Assembly (NCBI GenBank): GCA_015146655.1
Contig: VKHL01000071.1
Span: forward strand, 62,001 to 126,000
Direction: 5' to 3'
Length of the DNA stretch: 64,000 nt
From: Ochromonas danica
Taxonomy: Eukaryota > Sar > Chrysophyceae > Chromulinales > Chromulinaceae
This document shows positions 10,109-22,347 of the stretch, in pieces. The translations under genes were made by a program, and so were the position numbers. Each line of letters opens with the position of its first letter. The first letter of the stretch is position 1. The notes under the pieces are model-generated. The model was not told where the DNA came from, made no database searches, and worked only from the letters and a program-made list of their open reading frames with translations.

Positions 10109-11855
10109 CTATTTTTTGTCTAAGCTGGCGAGGAAGGCATCAAAGTCTTCTTCCACAGCGGGCGGAGCAGGTGCAGCAACACCGGCGGTGGATGGGGTGG
10201 TAGTCGCAGCAGGGAGAGCTGCTGATTCTTGTAAGAAGATATCGAAGTCATCTACTTTCTTGTCAAGGGAAGTTGCTGCGATAGTAGTAGCAGAAGCGGG
10301 CGGAGCTGGTAGAGGAGGATCGGGGGCATCAGCGAAGGGGTTATTCTCGAAAGGGTCTGTGTTTTGCTTCTGTGCTGCGGAATTAGAAGAAGGAACGGAG
10401 GCTGGTGGCTGAGGAGGAAGAAGAGGAGCTTTTGCCGGAATCGCTGGAGCTGCGGCAGCAGGCAAAATAGTTTGGGACACAGGAGAAGAAAATACAGCAG
10501 GGGCAGGTCGTTGCAGAGGCACAAAGGCAGGAGCTGCGGCAGGTGCAAGAACAGGTGCGCCAGCAGTGTTGGCTTTGGGCTGGACTCCAAAAGAAGGGTT
10601 GAATGGATCGTCCGCAGGATTGGTCACAACCGAAGCAGAGGGTTTGGATGCAAAGATCAAGTCATCAACTAATGTTGAAGCCTAAATATGTCATCGCGAT
10701 CAAAACAAGGGCTTATCATGACAGCTCTAGCAAAGAGATTCACCTTGACGGGAGCGACCACTGGTGCATTGTCGCTGTCCAAGTTGAGGAGATCTGAAGA
10801 GGATTTCTTCTCCCCATTGTCAGAAGCCTTGCCTTCACCCTCATCATCCTCCACAGAAATTTTCACTCCAGTCTAACACATGGAAAGACCGTAAACAGTC
10901 GTCTAACACAAACTATAGCAATTCTCCTGGCACTTACCCGCTCAGCCTCCAAAGTCCTCAAAATGGCATCATTCACCTTAAGGCACTGAGAAAACAGCTC
11001 TTCCCCAAGCAAGCCTTGTGTACCAGATTCAATTACATCGACCATGCGATCGCGGCAAGCCTCAAGGAAACCGATCACATCTGCCAAAGCCTCGTCCTGC
11101 TCAATGCCAGGAGAGACAAGCAACATCTCGCGACAAAGCTTCACTTTCTCTAAAACAGAAAACAGGTCTCTTTGAAGTCTGAAAAAGTCATCTTCATCGT
11201 CTCTTCTCGCAGCAGGGGCTGGAGCAGGGGCTGGGACAGTTTGGGGAGAAGTGGGTGGGCGAGATGCGCCAGTACTCCTGTTCTCGAGCTCTCTATCAGT
11301 TCCTTTTGCACCTTAGCATTGGGGATAAAGGCCTTACCTTTTGCTTGCCTGGGGAGGAAGAGGGTCCAAGTCATATCCGCTGATCGGGTTCTCCTCCTCC
11401 TTGGGAAAGAGGACGCCTTTCGACTTGAGCCCCACGAAAGTGTCGAAGAACAGCGGATACACAGCACGTCTAGACTCGAACACGCGACCCCACTGCTGAA
11501 TCAGTCGCAAGGCCTCATCGCTGTTCTTAATCCCTTTGGAGCCCTTGGCGATCTTCACGACTTCCTCCATGAGAGGACGGTCAAAGGAAGCAGCGAAATT
11601 AGTTCCACAATTCTTCATGCAAGTCTCCAATAGAATTAGAGAAAGGTAAACCGTTTGCTGATTGCTGTCCTGGAGCCTCCTGAGGATGGCTTTAACAGCC
11701 GCTTCGTTGTTTTCCAGGCGTCGATTGATCGCATCGCAGATCTCAAGGTTCTTCGTCCAATCTGGAACCAGTCTTAAATTATCAGTCGCATGCTTAATCA
11801 GCTGTCCAAAAGGAGTGGCCAATTCAGAGGGAGTACCAAATCCGAAGAGTTCCAT
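10109..11855 (-). CDS. VHS-GAT adaptor (TOM1/GGA-like), NPF motifs
   Basis: Four exons (11855-11338, 11292-10938, 10872-10744, 10681-10109) give 524 residues. Residues 1-150 are a VHS domain (begins MELFGFGTPSELATPFG; contains SLILLETCMKNCG). A GAT-type helical bundle covers about 200-290 (KLCREMLLVSPGI; CLKVNDAILRTLEAE). The tail is Pro/Ala-rich with DPFNPSF, NNPF and repeated DF(D)xFL motifs, the kind that bind EH-domain proteins, AP-2 or clathrin. No GAE ear or FYVE finger is visible, so TOM1-like is closer than GGA or Hrs. Such proteins carry ubiquitinated cargo on endosomes. Intron 1 is only 45 bases; its acceptor was chosen because the alternatives run into stops. It diverges from the Cep57-like gene across a 221-base promoter. 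Confidence 0.85.
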
Positions 11856-12076
11856 GGTTGGTCAATCGAGGCAGTTCTGAGAGTTCAACCAGATGAAAGT
11901 TCCACCTCGCCTCGACCTTTTCTCAGAGTCAGACCAGTTCACACACTCTGGAGAAAGTCGACTTTCCGAAAAGTCGAATTTCTGTGGAAGCAGGCAGCCG
12001 TTGTGCGCCTTGGCCTCGTCGATCAAAACAAATCGATCTTGTTGCTTCTCGAGAAGAAAGCACAGACAGACGAAGA
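11856..12076. promoter_or_regulatory. Divergent promoter of VHS-GAT and Cep57-like genes
   Basis: 221 bases between opposing starts. They hold the palindrome GAAAGTCGACTTTC followed at once by a related CGAAAAGTCGAATTTC copy (about 11954-11982). A paired dyad symmetry in a shared promoter suggests a factor-binding site; this is inference. Confidence 0.4.
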
Positions 12077-13725
12077 ATGGATCTGTTTTCAAGTTCTTTG
12101 CATGGAAATGATGTTCCAATTCGGCCCACGATGAGTCTGGCGGACATGATCGCCGAGGACGGAGCGGTCAACAAGAGCTTCAGCTCGGCCATCTCCGCTG
12201 CCACCTCCGCTTCGGGTGGCGGGGCTTCTTCCAGCTCGAAAGCCGTACTTGCAGCACTTCGTGCACTTCAAGACAAGATCCGCAGGCTTGAAACCGAGCG
12301 ATCACACGCGCTGGATGAGGCCAGCCAGCTCCGATTACAATTGAAGAATCAAGAGATCGAAAATGAACATGCGAAGCAGCGCGAACAGTTAGCTGCTCAG
12401 AAGAGTCTGCAAGAGGCTAGAACGTCTTATGATCGCCTGACTGGAGAGAAGGCTGACCTCGAGGCTCGTCTGCATCGCGTTGAAGAGAAGAATCGCTCTT
12501 TGACCCAAGCCAGCGACGAACTACAAGGAAGGATTCGTCACTTGGAAGAGGAAAAACACCAAAACTCACTTCGTTTGCGTGATCTAGAGAGCCAACAGCA
12601 GGTTCTGGAGCAGCAGATCCGCATGGCCCAGCAAAGAGAGAAAGGTTGCATCCATCCCCTTCGCTTCTCAACAACAACCTTCCTCTTACTTGCACATGCT
12701 GTCACTCAGATGCCGCTGACACAATCTTGTGGGAGAGCAAGAAACATGAAGAGGAGCTGCAGACGCTTCAAAGTCGCATGCGCCATCTTCAGGTGGACCT
12801 TTCCGAGGCTAGCCAAGAGAAAGGAGTTCTGGACTCGAAAGTAATCGAACTTGACGCCCTCGTAGCTCAGTTGCTCTCTTTGAATGAAACGTTGGTAGCA
12901 CAGCTCTCTGGAAAGCCTATGAAGACCTCGCTGTTGGGATCAAAAACCAAAACAAAGAAGAAGAAAGTCCTGGAAAAGCCTCCACGTGCAGCCTCCGTGT
13001 CCACTGCCGCGACAGATGCCGGGAAAACCACAAAATATGCTTCTCGCCCTAGCAGTCAATTGATTCCTGTCAAAGGTGATGAAGTCGAAGCACTTAAGTC
13101 CATGCATAAAGCCTATGCAGGCATGGCCAAGGCATTGAAAAGAGGTGGAAGTCCTGTCAGGACGGGTCGCAAGGGGAAGCCGTCGTCTGAAGAGGGACGC
13201 GCTGTCACCAGAATGTCTGCTAAGAAGTCTCGTTCCTCTTCTTCGGCAAGCTTATACCACGAGGCCTCTCAACCGTCTAGTAGTCGTCGAGAGATCCGAC
13301 TTCCCAAGCCAAACGTCACCTTCGATGCGTCTGACTCGGAGGCGAATGATCACGCCGCAGATTCTTATCTCTCTCGCAACCATTCTGCGATGGGGTCGCT
13401 CCACCGCAGTCTGAGTGACTCCAACCTCGGCAGTTCACACCCTCACATTTCATATTCAAGCAACAATATCTCTGCATCTGATTCAGCGACGTCAAAGAAA
13501 GACATGCAGTCCGTCATTGACTCTCTCGAGGAAGAGTTCGACGCGCTGAATCGTCAATATCGTCGCCTTCTATCCAATGTCCAGGCATCCAACACCGTTG
13601 GTGATGCGGGAGAGGTATTATCGGGTGATCGTGTTCAGGCACAAGCGGAAGAAATAGTAAATGTTATTCAGAAACTGCACCAAAAAGGAGAGCAGTTGAG
13701 ATTGTTGAAGAGTCCCACCCGTTAG
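12077..13725 (+). CDS. Cep57-like centrosomal protein
   Basis: Two exons (12077-12644, 12710-13725) give 527 residues. Residues about 60-290 are an almost continuous coiled coil rich in Glu, Gln, Lys and Leu, matching the centrosome-targeting part of Cep57. A Ser/Lys-rich linker follows. The C-terminal segment around SLEEEFDALNRQYRRLLSN and the following helix NVIQKLHQKGEQLRLLKSP match the Cep57 microtubule-binding domain. In animals Cep57 links pericentriolar material and microtubules and supports centriole engagement, so its presence argues for centrioles here. An upstream in-frame extension to 11984 is open but runs into the promoter; the start MDLFSSSLHGN was chosen because hydrophobic and Ser-rich sequence follows directly. 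Confidence 0.8.
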
Positions 13726-14070
13726 AGCCTACAGCTAGTTGAGAGGTGCAAGATAAACTGTTAAATTGATCCATGATGAAGTAGTCAGTCCTTCTCTCAC
13801 CCTCCTCATTGGTGTACGCAATAGTCTAATGGTTTAGTAACCATATACTACTAGTATGTACTACTGGCATGTATTTAGAGTCAATCAGAAAACAGGTGGA
13901 TGTAGTCAAAAACAGTTTTTCAAAGTGTTTTCTCTCTTTCCTTCGATCTGATGCTGTCGAGTCGCTGGCATCCAATTAAATCAACCGCGGCAAGACACCT
14001 TCGCTCCCGTGCTATTTTTGTTAAGAACCAGGTAAGATTTATTTTTTGCGCACGTAGATTCGACAGGAAG
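13726..14070. other. Intergenic region, no gene seen
   Basis: 3' flank of Cep57 and promoter of the poly(A)-binding gene. It has short TACTAGTA-type dyads near 13846-13864 and a T-rich stretch before 13935. No gene is supported. Confidence 0.5.
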
Positions 14071-14983
14071 ATGGCAGACATCAACGAGGAGATCGCAGAT
14101 TATCAAGAGGAGGAGGACCAAGGAGACTATGTCGAAGAGGAATACCCCGCCGAGGGAGAGGAAAAGGAAGATCTCTCTGCACTGGGCCCCGAAGAAATGG
14201 AGAAGCGTGTAAAACAAATGGAAGAGGAGTTAAATCAGTTGTCATCCATGCAAGAGCAAGTGAGCGGGCAGATGTCGACTGCCGCGGACAAGATTGACGA
14301 AAGCTCGATGTAAGCCTCCAACCTGTTGCTGCTTCACCCACTCTTCTTCAGCCTGACCTAGTGTGATATGCTTGGATTGTTGTGTGTTGTGACTTGTCAT
14401 TTTGATGGCAGCTATGTAGGTCAGGTGGACTACCAGGCCACTGCCGAGGAACTGCAAGCGCATTTCGCCCCGTGCGGAACTATTAATCGAGTGACGATCA
14501 TCTGTGACAAAATCACAGGGCATCCCAAAGGGTAAATTTGCTCTTGTCTTCCTTTAATGTTATGCCCACCAAACTTATCAGATCATCTATCTCCCTTGCC
14601 TTGTTTCTGTGTTTCACCAGCTTTGCTTATGTGGAGTTTGCTGAGAAGGATTCGGTAGAAAAGGCCCTGAAACTGGATGATAGTACATTTAAAGGAAGAC
14701 AACTTAAGGTATTAGAGTTGTGCTGCTTCATTATGATAGCATCTCATTAACATGCTGTCCTTTAAAGGTTCTGCCTAAGAGACACAATGTTCCTCTGGGA
14801 CGTGGGGCTGGACGCGGTGGCAGAGGAGGTCGACTAGGACCTGTCTATGGAGGAAGAGGTAGTTTTCGTGCTGGTGGTCGAGGTGGTTTCTATGCCGCTG
14901 CGAGGGGATATGGCAGAGCAGGTCCCCGTGGCGGAAGAGGCCGGGGTCGCACGTATGGAGGTTACTACAACTCGTACTATTGA
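14071..14983 (+). CDS. PABPN1: Nuclear poly(A)-binding protein (PABPN1-like)
   Basis: Four exons (14071-14309, 14412-14531, 14621-14708, 14768-14983) give 220 residues. The order is the PABPN1 order: an acidic N-terminus ([19 protein letters not shown]), a short coiled coil (about 34-62), one RRM (about 80-155, with [11 protein letters not shown] as RNP2 and GFAYVEF as RNP1), and an Arg/Gly-rich tail ([22 protein letters not shown]). The family coats new poly(A) tails, stimulates poly(A) polymerase and sets tail length. RGG arginines are usual methylation sites. Intron phases are consistent throughout and every intron is under about 105 bases. Confidence 0.93.
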
Positions 14984-15588
14984 TACTGTGCATATAGTTA
15001 GCTAGCTGTATTATATGAATCCATTTTGGGTGAGAAAGGTGTCAAGCTTTTGATGGCCATGACTGCTTGCTGGCATTTCTTCTAATTCGACTGAAATAAC
15101 CCACCGTGCGACTTAATCAACCGAGACTATGATCCATTATTGTTTTCTTTCTTTGTTTGAATGTGACATCATTCCCTCGCCAAGCAATGACGATGTTGCA
15201 ATGCGATCTTTGAGTTTGGTCTGGGGGCAGACCTGGGGCGTTCTTGTCCTCGCAATCAGTCCAACGTAAATGATGAACGTTGGACTAACTATTATTACCA
15301 TGCGCGGTGTCTCACTCAGATGCGCCGAAATGCGGCCCTCAACTCGGAACTACAGTTGGGCAGCAGCAGCAGCAGCAGCAGTCAAGTCTACCGCATGAAA
15401 CAAGGGTGACTTACAATCCTTTTTACTCTCCGCTTCAGCCCACTGAATTTTACGGGTAATCTCATCTATTGAACTGCTGTCTTTGTTCTCCATGGCTGAA
15501 TTGACTGATTGTTTTTTTCTCTTTGTCAAAAGATCAAATTTGTTCTCTTGCAAGATTCCTTCTTGCAAGGCCGTCATCTTCATCGTAG
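14984..15588. other. Intergenic region with CAG run and small hairpin
   Basis: No gene recognised. It has a (CAG)7 microsatellite at 15361-15381 and a 10-base inverted repeat, AGTCCAACGT at 15258-15267 with its complement at 15277-15286, that could form a small hairpin. The 3' end of the PABPN1 transcript and the promoter of the next gene must both lie here. Confidence 0.5.
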
Positions 15589-18500
15589 ATGTCCATGTTC
15601 GGGAAGAACTTACAACCAAATAAAACTTTTGGGAGAAAACCCTCTGTTCCCCTTCCTTCAGCATCGAGCTTTAGTCAAGATTTGGAGAATATTCTCAACC
15701 CGAGTATGTTGGCGAGCAGCACTGACGATACTTCGAAGCCACCCGTTGGTCTTTCCGTGAATGGGCGGAAGAAAAGGGCCCAAACGGAAAATCAGGATGA
15801 GAAAGTGTATAAATCTCGGCTTCACGATGGTCAATCCAAGACTGGCTCTGTGCCGAATGCCAAAAAGACGATTTTCTCTCTGTTGAAGGCCGGCGAGAAG
15901 CCGCATGTGGACCACCTCTGTACCATCGCGGACAGATTCGACACTGGAGGCTGCTCACATTCTTTAAAGATTGCTGCTTTGTCTTGTTGGAGCAGTGACT
16001 CAGCGACTAAGTTCAAGAAGTGGGTGCTGCAACTTGGCTTCAAGGAGAACAGCAACGGCGTCTTCGAATGGATCCACGAGGTAGGCGCTCTGTAGCTTGA
16101 ATCCTGCGTTTCTGTGTTCGTAACTCTATTGTTTGGCTTCCCATGTCACAGATTGACAGACTTCTTGAAGCGGTTCGAGACCTGCAAACCGGCTCATTGC
16201 AGCAAGCTGAGAACAGCAGCGCCTTCGTTCGAAACGCTGCAGTGCGTAATCGATCGGCTTCCCAGGCAGAACTTTCCCGCTTTAGCGCCGACTATGACAG
16301 TAGAAGCATAAGTCGTGATCGCTCAAATACGAATCCCATCCTTCCATCTCAACAGGTGCTGTCGAGCAATAGCGGATACAGCATCAAATCCGAATTGACT
16401 ATCGATATTAAAGCTGCTTGGAAGCAACGTCCACCTTCTGCTTGTGATAGTTGCAGTGAGAGCAGCAGCCCATTTCCTTTTACGCCCTCTTGTCGATCCA
16501 TCACGGATGGAGGGCCTTTGAGCATCCAGTCGCAGCTGGGCCGTGACTCGGTCAATAGTCCTTCAATGCATTTGGCTACAATGATGAAGGAGAAGATGAA
16601 CGTCGGCTCCGAAGAGGCTCAAATTCCTGTGAACCTGAACAAACTTGACTGCATCAGCAACAATAGCAAACAGCGGCGAGCGACGACGCAGTATAACGAT
16701 CTTGGAACAATTCCAAGTGGCTCTGATCTCGAGCTTAGTCCCATGCAAGATACCGGAGTCGAAGAGGTGTCTCAGTTAAACAAACGTTCCTTGCGAGAAA
16801 GCAGGGATTTGAAACCTGAACAGGCGAGCTCTTTCACGTTTTTGACCAACGAGAATATCTCCAACGGTGTGATGGATTCATTGGACTCATATGTGTGCGA
16901 GAAAGAGTTGTCTGCCGACTCTCTCCTTGATCATGGAATGGTAGATCTTCAGGATAGACCCGACAGCAAGCTCAGCGATTCGTTAACCGTTATAGACGAT
17001 GAGCTTGAAGTATTGGGTGAGAAGGATAGTTCAGAGAGAGGAACTTCCAATGCTATTCTTCCTTCCTTAGGGATTCCTCCAATCGACCCAGCTCCAGTCA
17101 GCGATGGCACTGTCACTCCTGTGCTCAGCCCGAAAGCCAACAAAGCAGCATCTTTCGCTAGTTTGGCGGAAGGAACCCTTCCTCTGCCTGTTCCTCCAAG
17201 AGTAACCTCGATGTTTAAAGACGATTCGCCCGCTTTTCTGGCTGTGCCTCGTACTAAGCCTGGTCTTCATCACAACGACATGCTGGATGCTTTTGTCTCA
17301 CGAAGGCCAAATGTCAAAGATGGTCTTAAGTCTCATGCCACGGTTCCCAATCATGTTACACACAGCAACTATGAAGGAGCCATGCCCTTTTCTTCTCCAA
17401 TTTGCCCGCAAATGCTTCCTGCTGCTCTTCGCTTACCAGCTCATGATGACAGCTTCTTCACTCCTCAGACGAAGCAATTGGACGAATCCTGGCCTTGGTT
17501 GGAATCAAACTCAGCCTTACCAGATGATCTCAGCTATCTCGAAAAATGCCGTCAAGAAGCACATGAGAGACAAATTCCTGAACACATTTGCTTAGATCGT
17601 TCACGCAGTGCTCCAGGAGTACTTGAACTTACACGAAACATCCATCATTCTATCACAAGCGGTCGTCCTTCACAACCGATCGATTCTCTCGGAAGCCAAT
17701 TGGATCAGCTGTCCAGGAAGCATTTTGAGCACCACCGCCTTAGTGATCCTGTTCCGTTGAAGTCTGTAGAGTCTTTGAGATTACCAATCGATCAGTGTGA
17801 CAGTAATGCCTTCAGTACTTTGAAAGCGCTGAAGCCAACTTGTCTGCGTGATGACAGAGCCTTTAGACTCAGCGCTTCGCCTTGTCTTTCTGATCCAACT
17901 GACGATGTGTTGAATGGCCTTTCTAACCGCAAGCTTTCGTTGAGCAAGCCTAGCACTCCATGCGAAACGCTTTTCAATAAGAGCCCCAAGAGCAGCAAAA
18001 AGAAAGAGTTAGACAAGCGAGCACGCTTGCGAAGAAGATCTTCCATGTCGACTCTTAAAACTCTGCCTCTTCCTGGATGCGATTTCATACGAACAAGAAA
18101 AATGGAGTCAATGGCTTTCTTAACGAAGAAACAACTCTGTGTTGGCCATGACATGGATGTGGAGGACTTTTCTAACATCAGCATAGCCTCGGACTGTGAT
18201 ATTGACCCCAATCTCGTGGTCGAAAACTATTCCCCTGAGCTGTTTCGACGCTTTGCTGTTGTTGTTGGAGGCCACTGCACGTACACCTTCGATAACCTCT
18301 CTCCAGTAGTCGCGTTTCACATGGAAGATGAATATGTTTGTGATCTGCGACTTGTAGATGAGCTTGAATTGTGCATCTTCAACAAGAAGAAAGGGAAAAA
18401 GTGGATTAAGCTGGGTAGCGAGTGGAGGTACATGCCTGCATCCCCCATGGGATATTTGGTGGTGGCCAAGCAACCCGATTGGACTTCTACAGTCACCTTT

Positions 18501-20944
18501 TATTACCTGCACAAGTCGCCGCGGCGTTGGCAGGCATTTAACTCCAGATGTAATAACCCTCATCATCATCTCAACGAGTGCGTCGACATGATTGACGACT
18601 CTCGTATTAACATGAACTACGATGAAAGTGCCAACAGCTCTGATCAACCGGATAACTCCTTTAATAGTTCTTTTGATCTTCATATGCCGGGTATATTGCG
18701 TCTATCTTCGCGTAACTCTCTGGATATGGACTTCGCGCTGAGTGGAGACGATCTCAGCTCGAAAATGCACCCCATGATGGATGTCGATTTCATGGGCGAT
18801 CCCACTTCGCCTTTCTCTCCCATTCACAACCATGCTATGACATCCATTCCCGAAGAAAGCTTTGGTGACCAATCATTGAACGGCTGTATTGGACAAGAGT
18901 CCGAAGCTGTTTGTGATATTTGGTCGGTGTCCACATTTTTGTATTCATTCATGCAGTTTTTAACATGCGAAGATCTTCGACAAGGATGTCTCTTGGTTAA
19001 CAAACTGTGGTCGCTTTCTGCTCATCGAACCTTATATTCTCGTATGAACAAACGTATCTGGAGCGCTGGAATCAATGGTAATCTTCGCTCTAAAGGAAAG
19101 GGTCGCGGTAAGAAAAGTGTCGATTCTTCGAGCTGGGATAAGTACGAATCCTTTATCAAAGCCTATCCTTGCGGAATATATCTAACGTCAGGAGCTTGTA
19201 AAGAAGTCTTCTGTGTGCGCAAGGAAGGAGGTGGTAGTTTGAGTGCGGTCAGCGTGATGAACATCACCGATCTCGTTGAAAGAGACATGCAGGAGTGTGT
19301 TTTGCAAGAATTGGATATTTCGTTACTTTGTTCGTCTTTATTAGCCATGCGCATCTGTCCCAACATGATTCGCATTTATCAAACGTTCCGCTCCACTTTC
19401 AATGTCCATCAGGAATACTGGAGTGGCGAAAAATCAACTAATTTCCCCAATCAAGCCTCTGCCAACTTGCGCTTGCAGGGTTTGATCAGTAATCTTGCCC
19501 ACAGTTCTGCGAACAACGTGAACACACAAGTGGCTAAATTATTCGAATCGTCTAACTTGAGGAGCCCTTCTTGGCCAAGTAAGATGAATTTCAAGTCTTT
19601 AAAATCATCCAATCCCTCCGATTATCAGTTCATCCATATGGAATACTGTCTTGGTGGGGATATGGAAACTTATTGGCGCAAAGTTCAGTTGGATGACACC
19701 ATGATTTGCTCGTACATGTTCCAGATGTGCTATGCTCTCTTTGTCGCCCGCGATTGCTTTGCCCTTCGTCATTATGATATCAAACTATTAAACTTCTTTC
19801 TCACTTCCGCAAATGATTTATTAACCGACAAGGCAGTTGATAATGTGCTCATCGGCCTCGGGCCCAACATTTACAGTTTGCCTGTCCATCATAATTGTAC
19901 AAACAGCTCCACTGCTTCTATTGTCAAACTCGCTGACTTTGGCACGAGTGCTCTGGGCCCAGAATTGATCGGAAAGCCCATCACTGTGCAGCAGTTCACC
20001 ACAATCGAAAATGCCGCTCCCGAGATGTTTTTGTTGGGGAGCAGTGCACGACAATCATTTGCTTTGGATGCCTTTCCGCTTGGGCTGTGCTTTCTTCATC
20101 TCTTCTTAAGCAATGCTCCGTATGAGGAAGTGCTGAGCAAGGTCCGCTGTCCACTCTATCTTTATGGACAGCTTTTGAGTGTCTACCACACGAATGATCG
20201 CAACAATCCTTATTTTGTTATTCGCGAAGTAGTTTCATCGTTATGTGAAGATGATACTTGGGACTGCTTGACCCATGCCAAGTTGTTCGCCAAGGCAGCT
20301 GAGAATGTCGACGACTGCCCCTATACAGTCGTCATGGACACTATCTATCGCTTCTTGGTGCTGATGAATCACTGCCTACCAGAGAGTTTTGTTAAAAACG
20401 AGATGTACAAAGACAATCCTGTGCACAAGGTCGTTGTAGACGCCTTGGGATTGGGCGGTGGGCCTCAAACTATTCAACCAACGAGGTGAGCTTTGGCGAA
20501 TCGATTGCTTTTTTATTAACTCAATGTGTTGACTAATCTTGGCGTTGGGATAGGGCCGTTAGTAGCCGTTGCCCCGGTTCCTTAAACACTCGCGAGTACT
20601 GCATCCAAACCTATCGCAATGATACTAAGGCGTGGTCACTCGCATCAGGCGATAATCAACTGATGATTCGGTAAGACCTTTTTCTCTTGCCTTGATAATC
20701 AGAAAGCTGAACTCATTGTTGTGATCAAAGAATGAGAAAACATTTGGAGGAAATGGGCGCCTCGGAGCTGGTCAGCTCTTTGTTGGATTTCGACCCTTCG
20801 AGTCGTTATCCGATGTTAGACGCTTTGCAGCACCCGATGTTTGATCGTCTCCGCCTGTCCTCTTCTGATGGACCTCATCGATCAGTTAACACTGCTTCGT
20901 TTATGCATTACTACCGGCCGAGCGAAGAGCTCCCGCCGTTGTAA
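15589..20944 (+). CDS. F-box plus kinase-like protein, probable pseudokinase
   Basis: Four exons (15589-16080, 16152-20485, 20554-20670, 20731-20944) give 1,718 residues. The first 700 are Ser-rich and disordered, except for a small helical block near 95-165. An all-beta block lies near 700-800 (VVGGHCTYTFDNLSPVVAF). About 1084-1135 resembles an F-box (IWSVSTFLYSFMQFLTCEDL). A protein-kinase fold runs from about 1170 to the end. It keeps a glycine-poor loop (LTSGACKEVFCV), HYDIKLLNF in the catalytic loop (Asp, Lys and Asn present, Tyr for Arg) and DFG near 1426. The usual AVK lysine is Ser (AVSVMN, about 1194). So either a pseudokinase or a WNK-like rearranged enzyme. An F-box would tie it to an SCF ubiquitin ligase. 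Family not identified; haspin-like is one alternative. Confidence 0.75.
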
Positions 20945-21594
20945 TGTCGACAAGAGACAGAGGTGTCGGATCGAATCTGAAGGAAAGTTGCGCACATTGT
21001 CTGTGCACATCGTCTTTCCCTTCTCTCCTGCCTGATCTGCCGCTGCCCTTCTCTTGTCTGCTGTGTCTTCTTTATGTTTCTAACGAGTTGATTCCTGGGA
21101 CTTCAAGGACTTCTGATTATTTTGTGTTGTATTCTTCTTTCTATATTCAACTATAATTACTAGCTGAGTTAAAATCATCTACGACTGACTCCTTTACATG
21201 AGATTGAGCGAGTGTTGAGGTTAAATTGGGATGTACTTGTGGTATTTCGTTAGTCTACAGTGCAGTGGAGGTCACCTTGCCTTCTTCTCCTTCTCTGTCC
21301 AGGAACAGACTTGCAAGTGGAAAGGGAGTTGACCAAGTCATGTCATGTCATGTCGTTGATCTCTCTCATCGAAGAGTAGTCTACAGTATCTAGTCTACAG
21401 TGAATGGCTAACAGCAGAGTATTCAATGTTTCGCTACAGTATGCTAGAGTAACTTTACTATCGACAGTTGAGATTAAATTAGCGAGTGCTAGCGTTACTA
21501 ACCTACACGAATCTACACTAACCTACACGAATCTACACTAACTTACACGAATCTACAGTTTGTACAGAATGAATGAAATGTGATGGCTCCCCCC
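20945..21594. other. Convergent 3' intergenic region with 20-bp tandem repeat
   Basis: Between two convergent stops. Three copies of a 20-base unit (about ACTAACCTACACGAATCTAC) lie at 21498-21557. Related TCTACAGT words recur between 21250 and 21440. No gene recognised. Confidence 0.55.
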
Positions 21595-22245
21595 TCAGTT
21601 GATCTTCAAGAAGTACCACGCCAAAGCCACCGCTAGAGTCGTCCCCGCCACTAACGAAGTCACCATTAGCATCAGCGCTGCAAGAATTGCTTGCCAGGGC
21701 TGGAGATGGAAAGTGTCCTGCAGAAGTCGCAGCGAGTCGATGGCGTGCAGCCCCACAGCCAGCAGAGCGGTCTTGACCTTTCCCACGGGACCCAAGGGAC
21801 TGGCCAGCAGAGGCAGAGGCTCGTCCAAGGAGTATCCTTCCATGCAGAAGTGCGCTATGTCTTCAGGCTGTGAGACGGAGGAGTCCTTCAACTGATAGAG
21901 CAGTCCATCGCGTCGCAGGAAGAAGGCGGGGATGAACTCCACGGAGAAGAGGCGCGCCAGAGCAGGACTGGCCGCGGTGTCAACGCGTCCGACCAGGAAG
22001 TCCTTGTCTGTCTCTTGCAGAGCCTCAGCGATGGACTGCAGCGGCGCTTCGAGGCGCAGACAGCTGGGGCACCACGGCGCGTAGAACTCGAGCAGGAAAG
22101 ACTTTCCGCCAGACACGAAACTCGAATAGTTGGAGGCGTTCACCTCCACCACACGTGATGATGATGCTGATAATGATGCTATGCTAATGCTCAGCCAAGA
22201 TAGCAACAAGACGATCCGCCATCCAAACTTCTCAACCATTTTCAT
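21595..22245 (-). CDS. Membrane thioredoxin-related protein (TMX/PDI family)
   Basis: Single exon, 216 residues. An N-terminal signal peptide (WRIVLLLSWLSISIASLSA) precedes one thioredoxin fold (about 33-140) with the active site WCPSC and the downstream cis-Pro region (FIPAFFL). One hydrophobic helix near the C-terminus (about 188-211) should anchor it, leaving a very short cytosolic tail (YFLKIN). That order fits TMX1-type ER oxidoreductases, which make or rearrange disulfides of membrane proteins. CPSC instead of CPAC or CGHC alters redox potential but keeps both cysteines. No KDEL-like signal is seen, as expected for a membrane-anchored form. It shares a 102-base divergent promoter with ARL6. 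Confidence 0.85.
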   Translation of the reverse strand: MKMVEKFGWRIVLLLSWLSISIASLSASSSRVVEVNASNYSSFVSGGKSFLLEFYAPWCPSCLRLEAPLQSIAEALQETDKDFLVGRVDTAASPALARLFSVEFIPAFFLRRDGLLYQLKDSSVSQPEDIAHFCMEGYSLDEPLPLLASPLGPVGKVKTALLAVGLHAIDSLRLLQDTFHLQPWQAILAALMLMVTSLVAGTTLAVALAWYFLKIN

Positions 22246-22347
22246 TCCTGGTCACCAGGAAGATGTTCCGTGGATTCCATGGAATTGTGGAATGTGGTGT
22301 GAGGGAAAACGACCATCTTCTGGGGAATTGATGAGAAAGACTGATCG
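22246..22347. promoter_or_regulatory. Divergent promoter of TMX-like and ARL6 genes
   Basis: Only 102 bases separate the two starts. They include TTCCATGGAA at 22275-22284 and GTGGAATG at 22287-22294, the same pair found upstream of carbonic anhydrase 1 and at 2830-2860. Confidence 0.45.

Noticed and set aside
10252-10672. Other frames over the VHS-GAT tail
   Set aside because: Low-complexity Pro/Ala coding leaves other frames open; only the chosen frame links to the GAT domain by splicing.
11984-12076. N-terminal extension of the Cep57-like protein
   Set aside because: It is open but lies in the shared promoter, and no conserved residues are seen in it.
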